Positions 57,901 to 64,000 of a stretch of DNA of 64,000 nt are shown here, piece after piece; the stretch's first letter is position 1; each line of letters starts with the position of its first letter. The notes beneath the pieces were generated by a model. That model was not told where the DNA came from and made no database searches. It saw nothing but the letters and a program-made list of their open reading frames with translations. A program made the position numbers and the translations under genes. The stretch covers positions 1,984,001 to 2,048,000 of the forward strand of contig NC_072812.1 in NCBI RefSeq assembly GCF_003013715.1. The letters are read 5' to 3'. Source of the DNA: Candidozyma auris. Taxonomy: Eukaryota; Ascomycota; Pichiomycetes; Serinales; Metschnikowiaceae.

Positions 57901-58852
57901 TGATGTTATGCTCGATACAGTGGTTGACCGTGTTTTGGAAAGCAAGGAAGCTGCTCCTCAGTCCCCACAGTATAGAGTCACTCAAGGGAAGAAGTTGTTT
58001 TCTGAGAGCGGAATTCCATCGAAACCAAAGAAGAGAGTTTTCCTGAGTCAAGACATTGCGAATGCATTGGAACAGATCAATGCAGCTGGAATATCTCCAG
58101 AAACGTACGCAAAGTACAAAAAATATGAGGAACTACCTACCGTCGATTTTTACAGTGACGGGGAGGCAAACTGGATAACTATCACAAGGGAGGATTCTTC
58201 CAATTTGGCAAGAGAAGTACGAGCCATGAAGGAGGAAGCCAATATGGACACATTGGATGTGATTGACGTTGGCAATGCCGGATCTCCGTTGAGAATGACT
58301 CCACAGAAAATACGCTACAACACCAGTGATGGTACCATTTCAAGCACTGATAATGATGGCATCGACGAGAATTTAAGTCAAGACACAGTCAAACTTCAGC
58401 CACCTCAACCACCAGCTCATAACGTTCTTCCTACAGAAGAGTCTCAAGAGTCCCTTAGCTCATTCCAATACATGAGTGAGTTTGGAAGAAAGTTGGATGA
58501 GGGTTTCCATCTTGAGGATCTGTGGGACCAGAGGTCTTTGCCGTTTACTGTAGACACCTTGGTCGTGGAAGAAAAGGAGGAGCCAGAGAACAAGTCCACC
58601 TCTGACATGCATTCGCTTACCGTCTCATCAGAAGAGTACTTCTCGCCAGAAGAGTACATGAGTGCATTAAAAAGTGAGCTTTTTCCCGAGGAAGTAGATG
58701 TTGGCCACACCTTAACCCTGTCTTCAAGTGAGAAGACACTTATGAATGTTGCAAGGGAGTTTGAGAAGGCAGATGACGACAACGGATTTCAAATAAAGTT
58801 CGATTCGGTCGCCTATCTTTCGGATATTCTTAATGGCACCGTCAAGATCTAA
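54908..58852 (+). CDS. BUD3: Axial bud-site protein Bud3 with a RhoGEF-like domain
   Basis: The product is 1,314 residues (1,636 in yeast). Bud3 associates with septins at the bud neck, marks axial bud sites with Bud4, and acts as a GEF for Cdc42 in early G1. The N-terminal region (about 1-200) and a helical DH-like domain (about 240-430, with EICRINCILHDSLTRARKYG and LRNFHSRLSKFLEKESKLM) precede a PH-like part (about 465-700). The second half is Ser-, Pro- and Glu-rich and poorly conserved. Gene position between UPF0357 and the LEU2/NFS1 pair matches YCL014W. The ATG at 54908 is the first in frame. Confidence 0.9.
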   Translation: MDIYKRYASGEHDREFFAKHNNNELIKLRPLLGQFDNVDAKSVSRPVLYWQAIFPQAAFFAGYDHELFGHVVTVVYKNEVTSKLSAVSITKYGCNVYENLLLDVRLRFWPACENLDEKHKDSNVRRALAIANLKNHNQLHNNSESFHSRWDETNAGALASSMDVLTGKVPVELGEKLLQLGLLQDHWVSSMLVDVVYDSKTPLNGENTIEENNKLVFALGKQMDQLFDPLLEYSPQAMDYHYVIPQHPVPTVLQNNVQVNKVLDELFDVQANYAMDLIAILQDLINPLRAKVLSSKSSLGIQKVNLIFPPTIDEICRINCILHDSLTRARKYGYVEVFHVFENILPYFYKAFIRHEANLRNFHSRLSKFLEKESKLMSSPEINRRKFSARSIEAIVSGSILELPRLKLILKRLHSLIEMEKARYKDIEQANNSEAPILDKAFNTCVEIIDSFGYNEQEQEPSTKNRVFTPSGKLLTEIATEWPNELQYGWINRKVIGVHEMKEVISTPASSQILIIFSDSLLFLDLFLNETDSSLLVPSVLMNSLINEKPLPKLSQFPQLKVKFWCPVTDVIAQGYQFQDETFLSFMAFGESEFRDRNGSPQNLVQTFKVVDCAEHSITSSLQKAKVLQKTTSFHLFSDQEGGILRLYCAHERHAYKSEASTAPIVILLNLNHDEIERLFNDHPHVYLVLNASFLNHHTVHISGHDRSGKYKVEEIVGIADLRESVREMLSQAIDAFYHSSHFSNVVIQGYEKSLAYFADSYAKETLGKAILKVAKDMPSGQEMNKITSESLTAGEQERNVSGRSRNISAERSKPLKNYGEPNADSENLSVEAASTCMPKLFLLSLFHKLGKKKRKTPRKSVPADIRVKESEKKVPGTENPCGKKQVYESIYKPVPTLRESSISSAPVSEREPQHRSLSTNTGSSSHYTNTSLQVQSNFQFPPGPAVENAITDGSHSKPATLPVKRVVSTVHEEGQIPDDQLPNTTITDINLSDIEKNDVMLDTVVDRVLESKEAAPQSPQYRVTQGKKLFSESGIPSKPKKRVFLSQDIANALEQINAAGISPETYAKYKKYEELPTVDFYSDGEANWITITREDSSNLAREVRAMKEEANMDTLDVIDVGNAGSPLRMTPQKIRYNTSDGTISSTDNDGIDENLSQDTVKLQPPQPPAHNVLPTEESQESLSSFQYMSEFGRKLDEGFHLEDLWDQRSLPFTVDTLVVEEKEEPENKSTSDMHSLTVSSEEYFSPEEYMSALKSELFPEEVDVGHTLTLSSSEKTLMNVAREFEKADDDNGFQIKFDSVAYLSDILNGTVKI

Positions 58853-58943
58853 TCGACTACTAATATACGTTAATGACCTAATAGACACTGGATGTTTTAT
58901 AAATATTTTATGTAGCCTCCAAGGAAAAGATCCACAAAGCTGC

Positions 58944-60050
58944 TTATTTCTGCAAAAGCTTCTTTACCTCAGCAGCAATGGCATCGCCCACTTCCTGAGT
59001 GGAACTTGAGCCCTTCAAATCTGCGGTTCGAATACCAGAGTCCAAAACGTTACGAACAGCCTTCTCCAAGGCCTCTGCCTCTCTGAGGCAGTCTAATGAC
59101 AAGCGCAACATCATAGCGGCCGACAAAATCGTGGCGACAGGGTTGACCTTGTTTTCTGGTAAGTCCGGAGCCGAACCGTGGCATGGTTCGTACAAACCAA
59201 ACGCCTTATTTGTATCTGGTAATGAAGCCAAAGATGCAGAAGGTAAAAGACCCAAGGAGCCAGGGATCACGGAAGCCTCGTCGGAAATAATATCACCAAA
59301 CATGTTTGACGTGATCACAACACCGTTCAATTTAGTTGGGCTCTGCACCAAAATCATGGCAGCAGAGTCAATGAGCTGGTGGTTGATGGTCAATTGAGGG
59401 AACTCCTCGCTCATCACCTTGTCGACCGTCTTTCTCCACAATCTAGATGAGGCAAGCACGTTGGCCTTGTCTAAGGACCAGATGGGCAAAGGAGGGTTGT
59501 GCTGCAAAGCCATGAAGGCAGCCATTCTGGTGATTCTTTCAACTTCAGAGACACTGTACTTCTCGGTGTCCCAAGCGCTCTGACCGTCGGCAGACTCTTC
59601 CTGTTCTTGTCTCTCACCAAAGTAGATACCACCGACCAATTCACGCACCACGGTGAAATTGGTTCCTTTGACAACACTGGCCTTCAATGGAGAAAGGTCC
59701 AAAAGCGAGTCAGATGCAAAGTTGCAAGGTCTCAAGTTCGCATAAAGGCCCAATTCCTTTCTGATCTTGAGAAGACCCTGCTCTGGTCTAACGGCACCAG
59801 TACCCCATTTGGGGCCACCAACGGCTCCCAACAAGACAGCGTCTGACTTTTTGGCAGCCTCGAGGGCTTCATCGGGCAAAGGCACTCCGGTCTTGTCAAT
59901 GGCTGCACCACCAATTAGATGGGTTGAAAAATTGAATTTGATATCTTGAGACGTTGCTTCCTCAATGGCTTTCAAAACCTTGACGGCCTCGTTTACAACC
60001 TCGGTGCCCACGTGGTCACCAGGAAGAAGAACAATATTTTTCTGAACCAT
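58944..60050 (-). CDS. LEU2: 3-isopropylmalate dehydrogenase
   Basis: The product is 368 residues (364 in yeast). Leu2 oxidises and decarboxylates 3-isopropylmalate with NAD+ in cytosolic leucine synthesis. Family signatures are [11 protein letters not shown] at the start, GAVGGPKWG (about 75-83), [14 protein letters not shown] (about 134-147) and [20 protein letters not shown] near 250, with the Asp residues that bind metal. The promoter has a Leu3-type site (60140-60149) and a TATA on the minus strand near 60105. It lies tail to head with NFS1 here, both on the minus strand. Confidence 0.98.
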   Translation of the reverse strand: MVQKNIVLLPGDHVGTEVVNEAVKVLKAIEEATSQDIKFNFSTHLIGGAAIDKTGVPLPDEALEAAKKSDAVLLGAVGGPKWGTGAVRPEQGLLKIRKELGLYANLRPCNFASDSLLDLSPLKASVVKGTNFTVVRELVGGIYFGERQEQEESADGQSAWDTEKYSVSEVERITRMAAFMALQHNPPLPIWSLDKANVLASSRLWRKTVDKVMSEEFPQLTINHQLIDSAAMILVQSPTKLNGVVITSNMFGDIISDEASVIPGSLGLLPSASLASLPDTNKAFGLYEPCHGSAPDLPENKVNPVATILSAAMMLRLSLDCLREAEALEKAVRNVLDSGIRTADLKGSSSTQEVGDAIAAEVKKLLQK

Positions 60051-60103
60051 TTGAAAATAGGGTAGTAAAGTTGGTGATATGTGTCCGCCGTGGATATCAC
60101 TTC

Positions 60104-60110
60104 ATATATA
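60104..60110 (-). promoter_or_regulatory. TATA box of LEU2
   Basis: TATATATG on the minus strand, about 54 bp before the LEU2 ATG. Confidence 0.55.
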
Positions 60111-60139
60111 GGTGCGAGAATCAACGGCCGGAAACGGCG

Positions 60140-60149
60140 CCGGCACCGG
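60140..60149. promoter_or_regulatory. Leu3-type binding site upstream of LEU2
   Basis: CCGGCACCGG fits the Leu3 consensus CCGGNNCCGG and lies 90-99 bp before the LEU2 ATG. In yeast, Leu3 activates leucine genes when bound by alpha-isopropylmalate. Confidence 0.75.
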
Positions 60150-60322
60150 GGGTCGCGACTAACTACTATAACATACTTCTGAACGTGAAAGCTGTGCAAT
60201 CATCACTATAGACAAATCAAAACATAAAACTCCGCTGTCAACAGGCCTGGGGCCCTTGTGTCTTTCGTCTCATCATACCCATGTAGAACGTGTATATCGC
60301 TGGATTTATAGCGTCAGTGGCT

Positions 60323-61726
60323 TTAATGGCCACTCCACTCAATGGTGTTCAAGTCAATACCTTCTTGCACCATCTCCCACAATGGAGACATCTTTCTCAA
60401 GAAGTCAACTCTTTCGTTGATGGCACGCACAACGTAGTCAATTTCTGCCTCAGTGGTGAAACGGCCAATACCAAATCTGATGGAAGAGTGGGCCAAGGCA
60501 TCGTCAGCACCCAAAGCATGCAACACGTATGAGGGTTCCAAAGATGCAGATGTACAAGCAGAACCTGACGAAAGAGCAATGTCTTTCAAAGCCATGAGCA
60601 ATGACTCACCTTCAATGTATGCAAAAGAAACATTCACACAGCCAGCATACTGCTTGCTTGGGTCAGACAAGACTCCGTTGAATTGGGTCTCTGGGATGGA
60701 CAACAAGCCCTTCTTCAACTTCTCCGAGAGTCTCTTGATGTAGGCCTGGTCGTAAGCCATATCCTTTTTCATAAGTCTGGCAGCCTCACCGAAACCACAC
60801 ACCAAAGGTGGCGCCAATGTACCTGATCTCAATCCTCTCTCCTGACCACCACCAGTGATGATCGGATCCAATCTCACTCTTGGACGTCTTCTCACGTAGC
60901 ACGCGCCAATGCCCTTGGGCCCGTAAATCTTATGAGAAGAAATGGACAACATGTCGATGTTCATCTCGTTGACATCAATTGGAATCTTTCCGTACGCCTG
61001 GACTGCATCGGTATGGAAAAACACCTTGTTCTCTCTGCAAATTTTACCAATTTCCTTAAGCGGCTGGATCACACCGATTTCGTTATTAACAGCCATCACG
61101 GACACAAGGGCAGTGTCCTTTCTGATAGCCTTCTTCAAATCCTCCAAGTTGATTAACCCTTCGTTGTTAACTGGCAAATAGGTCACTTCGAAACCCTCGT
61201 CTTGCATATGTCTTGCTGAGTCCAAAACACACTTGTGCTCTGTCTGTGTTGTGATGATGTGTTTCTTTGTCTTCTTGTAGAATCTAGGCACACCTTTGAT
61301 GCACATGTTGTTCGACTCGGTCGCACCAGACGTGAATATGATTTCCTTTGGATCAGCGTTTATCAACTCAGCAACATGGCTACGGGCTTTTTCCACCTCC
61401 TTCTCAGTCTCCCATCCGTAAGCGTGGGTAGAAGAATGAGGATTTCCGTATAAACCCGTGTAAAACTGTAACATCTTGTCCAACACACGAGGATCCGTTG
61501 GAGTCGTAGCTTGCACGTCCAAATAAATGGGTCTTGTACCGAATTTGGAATCATCTCTCGTTGCCAGCTTCAACGATATCAGAGAACCTTCAGGAGCAAC
61601 CGCCACTTCTGGAGGAGTCGGAACCGCTGTGGCTAACGAACGAGCTGTGGAGCGAGCTGGGACGCTTGTGGAGAGAGACCTGACGGCCTTCAAGGCAAGC
61701 CTTGAACGTCTTATATTCGACAACAT
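60323..61726 (-). CDS. NFS1: Mitochondrial cysteine desulfurase
   Basis: The product is 467 residues (497 in yeast). Nfs1 takes sulphur from cysteine with PLP for Fe-S cluster synthesis and tRNA thiolation; mainly in mitochondria with Isd11 and Isu1. The PLP lysine is Lys266 in [10 protein letters not shown], and the persulphide cysteine is Cys391 in [10 protein letters not shown]. The C-terminus [19 protein letters not shown] is near-identical to yeast. The first 35 residues are Arg/Ser/Ala-rich, an import signal. It is next to LEU2, as in many yeasts. Confidence 0.98.
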   Translation of the reverse strand: MLSNIRRSRLALKAVRSLSTSVPARSTARSLATAVPTPPEVAVAPEGSLISLKLATRDDSKFGTRPIYLDVQATTPTDPRVLDKMLQFYTGLYGNPHSSTHAYGWETEKEVEKARSHVAELINADPKEIIFTSGATESNNMCIKGVPRFYKKTKKHIITTQTEHKCVLDSARHMQDEGFEVTYLPVNNEGLINLEDLKKAIRKDTALVSVMAVNNEIGVIQPLKEIGKICRENKVFFHTDAVQAYGKIPIDVNEMNIDMLSISSHKIYGPKGIGACYVRRRPRVRLDPIITGGGQERGLRSGTLAPPLVCGFGEAARLMKKDMAYDQAYIKRLSEKLKKGLLSIPETQFNGVLSDPSKQYAGCVNVSFAYIEGESLLMALKDIALSSGSACTSASLEPSYVLHALGADDALAHSSIRFGIGRFTTEAEIDYVVRAINERVDFLRKMSPLWEMVQEGIDLNTIEWSGH

Positions 61727-62134
61727 ATTGTGATGTGCTGTTGATGAGTAAAAAAAAGAAGTAATATAAAGATGAGTAGAACTGAGCTGATGAAGAGTGA
61801 CCCACGGTGCTTTTTTTAATGCTCTTTTTTTGTTCCGTTATACTAATTAGTAAGAAGTGAGAGTCCTTTTTTTTTGTATGCCGAGATTCAGTCCGTACGT
61901 CGTGCGATGCACACCTGATAGATTATGGAACAGAAGCTGGCAAAGGCTAAGGAAGAAGTATGTAGCAATTTGGCTAGCTTGGGAAAACAAATATCCTCCA
62001 CCAACGAGTGAAATGAAGAATAAATTCTCGCCATAAAACACTTTTCAAATATCTTATTGTCCATTGCCACTCACGGATGCTCCCATGCATACAAATTTCG
62101 CAGCCAATATTCCGTATCTTAGTAAAAGGCTCTA
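61727..62134. other. Intergenic region NFS1/PET8
   Basis: 408 bp holding the NFS1 promoter and the PET8 3' end. T-runs at 61811-61830 and 61866-61876; recurrent motif at 62097-62106. No gene seen. Confidence 0.45.
62097..62106 (-). promoter_or_regulatory. TGGYTGCRAA motif upstream of NFS1
   Basis: TGGCTGCGAA on the minus strand, same orientation as NFS1 and 371 bp before its ATG. Confidence 0.45.
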
Positions 62135-63020
62135 TCATTGCAACGTTCCGGATCTCTTCACGTACCCTTCTAGCACGGAATGAGCCAACTCGTAGCAGCC
62201 TAAAAATATGGCTCCTCCAGCACTAATCCACGCTGTCCTAGGGCCCACTCCACTGAGGAAAACCCCAAGACCTTCTTCATGGGCCATTTGCCTCACTAGA
62301 GCCACCACACCAACACGCTCCTTATGTAACATGATTCTAGTTTTGATCACATCGAGGGGAGTCGTAGCGGCTGCTGCTATGCCACCGGCAACAGAGCCAC
62401 AGAGGGCTCCCTTTAATAGCGATATCGACTTCTTGTCGTAACTGGTCCAGAGCTGCTTTAGCTTCTCGTACAAGGGGAATTGGATCATCGTGAACGGAAT
62501 TTCTCTTAGTATGGTAGAATTCCAACCTCTATAAAGCCCTCGAAGAGTTCCTTCTCCCAGCTTGTTCAAGAGCAAGTATTTGAGGTTTGCCCACAGGGTC
62601 GCCTTGTTCCCCACCCCAATGTGTCCTGCTTGAGTTCTCTGCTTCACAATCTCAGCAGGAACACGCACAAGGCACGCAGCAATCTCTCCAGCAGAAGCAG
62701 CTAGCATGTGGCTGGCTGTTTGCGGGAGCTTATCTTTAGTTGTTGTCTTCAATGTGTCGTAGGTAACGAAGAACAAGGAAGCAGACGGAGCCGAAGCCAC
62801 CACAGCAGATCCCAATCCTTTGTAAATACCATGCCAACCGCCATTAGCGAAAAACCCACCCTTGGCCTGTAGTCTGGTCTTTAAGGTGTCTATGGGAAAG
62901 AATGCGAGATCGGTACTAGTACCAGCACATCCACCGCTCTATTGTTAGTTAGCCATTGTATATTTGTGGTTTTCAATTGTGACATACGATCAATGAGATC
63001 AAAAACGACGTATTGTCCAT
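62135..63020 (-). CDS. PET8: Mitochondrial S-adenosylmethionine carrier, two exons
   Basis: Exon 1 is 63020-62988 and exon 2 is 62938-62135 (minus strand), giving 278 residues (284 in yeast Pet8/Sam5). It brings S-adenosylmethionine into mitochondria in exchange for its products. Joined, the start is MDNTSFLISLISGGCAGTSTDLAFFP, which aligns with the yeast protein. Three mitochondrial-carrier repeats carry PIDTLKTR, PAEIVKQR and PLDVIKTR, and the SAM-carrier stretch GLGSAVVASAPSASLFF and GVGPRTAWISAGGAIFLG are typical. Without the intron only a 226-residue TTG-initiated piece would remain. It sits between NFS1 and DCC1, where S. cerevisiae has no PET8. Confidence 0.96.
62939..62987 (-). other. 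PET8 intron (49 nt)
   Basis: The donor GTATGT starts at 62987 and the acceptor TAG ends at 62939. The branch site CTAAC has its A at 62945, only 6 nt from the final G. Splicing restores an uninterrupted carrier protein in frame. At 49 nt it is near the lower limit for yeast introns. Confidence 0.93.
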
Positions 63021-63184
63021 GAATTTGGTCTCGAGCTGTGGGCGTGGGTCAAAAACCTCGGAGAGTTCTTGAGGAAGTAGGTTTGGCGTCTGAGTAAAGC
63101 GAGTTTTTTCACGTTGCGACTCATGCACCAAAAATGCACCCGGAGATAATGTAGCGAGTCAGGACTAGTCAACTATTGACTTGA

Positions 63185-64000
63185 TTACCTGGGACACACG
63201 ACGAACTTATTTTTGCCAACCCTTTTTTTCCTTGCAAACTTTACAATGACAGAATCCTTTTTCTTTGTTGCAGGGATGAAACTGTCAATAAATGAGAGAA
63301 ACTCTTCGTAGTCCCATTCCTTCACCATTTGGAACAACTCCTTGATTCTCGCGTGGAGGTCTTTTGAAAGCATTTCTGGATTAAGGTAGCGGATCTTGTC
63401 GCTTTGTGGACGACAGAAGTTGCCTCTAAGGAATGATAGGTCTAGTGAGGCGCTGAAAAAGGGGGGTAGACTCAGCTTCCACTTGAGCATGAACTCTTTC
63501 TCTGTGAGAAGAGAGGGTGACGCTTTCTTCATGGTCTCCACTCCAAACCACCAAGCGCATTTATTTTGGTTGAGCTTGAACCTGCTCGGAGAAGTCTCCT
63601 CCCCAAAGCGATGCAGCAAAGTAGCGACAATTTCTTTCGTAAGCTTAGTATTCTGGGATTCACATTTGGAAGCGACCTGCTGCAAATCATACTCTTCATT
63701 GGCTTTCGAAAGTGATAGGAGAATCGAGATTAGCGTATAGAGAGCGTCAGTGATGAAGTCTGTTTCCAAAAGCACGGCATATCCGTCGATGGTGCTGCCA
63801 CAGAGCCCGTACCACTGCTTTTCGAAATGGGCGGCATCCACAGGAGAGTCTGCTTTCACCTGATCAATATTTTTGCTTGACTTGACATCTCCACCAGGGT
63901 ACTTTGCTATGCCAGCGGTATCGATGTATCCAGACAGTTTGGTGAGTTCGTAAGTGTAGGAGAGCTGCTCAATTCCCACTAAAGAGCTGTCAGTAGTCTC
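63185..64000 (-). CDS. DCC1: Sister chromatid cohesion protein Dcc1, 5' part beyond the window
   Basis: The C-terminal 271 residues are present; the frame is open to the window edge, so the start lies beyond 64000 (yeast Dcc1 is 380 residues). Dcc1 with Ctf8 and Ctf18 forms an alternative RFC clamp loader that acts in cohesion and leading-strand synthesis. The end DSVIVKFARKKRVGKNKFVVCPR matches the yeast C-terminus, and FMLKWKLSLPPFFSASLDLSFLRGNF and ARIKELFQMVKEWDYEEF match its conserved winged-helix region. It is on the minus strand, adjacent to PET8, and corresponds to YCL016C. Confidence 0.94.
   Translation of the reverse strand, partial: ETTDSSLVGIEQLSYTYELTKLSGYIDTAGIAKYPGGDVKSSKNIDQVKADSPVDAAHFEKQWYGLCGSTIDGYAVLLETDFITDALYTLISILLSLSKANEEYDLQQVASKCESQNTKLTKEIVATLLHRFGEETSPSRFKLNQNKCAWWFGVETMKKASPSLLTEKEFMLKWKLSLPPFFSASLDLSFLRGNFCRPQSDKIRYLNPEMLSKDLHARIKELFQMVKEWDYEEFLSFIDSFIPATKKKDSVIVKFARKKRVGKNKFVVCPR

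Noticed and set aside
1..64000. Transposons, LTRs, CRISPR arrays, viral or killer-toxin genes
   Set aside because: I looked for terminal repeats, integrase or reverse-transcriptase motifs, spaced direct repeats and toxin-like precursors and saw none.

Overview
The window is nuclear DNA of an ascomycete budding yeast. The genes are ATG-initiated and mostly intronless, three have spliceosomal introns with GTATGT donors, the tRNA genes are eukaryotic, and the proteins match Saccharomycotina families. Several in-frame CTG codons fall where serine fits the family better than leucine (MGM1 codon 224, NAM2 codon 482, DPH6, the SR-like tail of GBP2), and RPS9 uses essentially TTG for leucine. I therefore infer a CUG-Ser clade yeast (Serinales, possibly Metschnikowiaceae) but cannot name the species. 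No transposon, LTR, rRNA, CRISPR array or bacterial-type island was seen.

Layout. 0-20 kb is a dense block: SKI8, CTF3, mitochondrial leucyl-tRNA synthetase NAM2, CCM1, DPH6, RPS9 (intron), COY1, a DUF1749 hydrolase, the SEC23-like NEL1, and LOC1. PCP1 and ribosomal P1 follow at 20-22.6 kb. From 22.6 to 30.0 kb the DNA is gene-poor, with three small genes I could not securely identify. From 30 to 43 kb lie tRNA-Thr, MGM1, NAN1/UTP17, RPB10, CPS1, MRP7, a tightly spaced tRNA-Asp/tRNA-Gly pair and an SNG1-family gene. A second sparse stretch (42.8-44.7 kb) precedes a small secreted protein, PGS1, a mitochondrial YchF ATPase (YLF2) and an ERS1-like PQ-loop protein. From 50.6 kb to the end, SGF29, GBP2, a UPF0357 protein, BUD3, LEU2, NFS1, PET8 and DCC1 form a block matching the LEU2 region of S. 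cerevisiae chromosome III, apart from a rearranged LEU2/NFS1/DCC1 segment and the insertion of PET8.

How genes work together. Many products act in mitochondria: NAM2, CCM1, PCP1, MGM1, MRP7, PGS1, YLF2, NFS1 and PET8. PCP1 is the rhomboid protease known to process MGM1, and the two genes lie about 9 kb apart. NAM2 and CCM1, both linked in yeast to mitochondrial intron splicing, are convergent neighbours. RPS9, P1, LOC1, NAN1 and RPB10 belong to ribosome production or transcription.

The main unexplained signal is a recurrent short motif, TGGYTGCRAA, found at least 17 times in non-coding DNA and only twice in coding sequence by eye. RTCACGTG boxes lie 70-100 bp upstream of four genes, a Leu3-type site lies upstream of LEU2, and all three introns have the branch point 6-8 nt from the 3' splice site. 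Many open frames here could start only at GTG or TTG; I trimmed those to the first ATG because this is a eukaryote.
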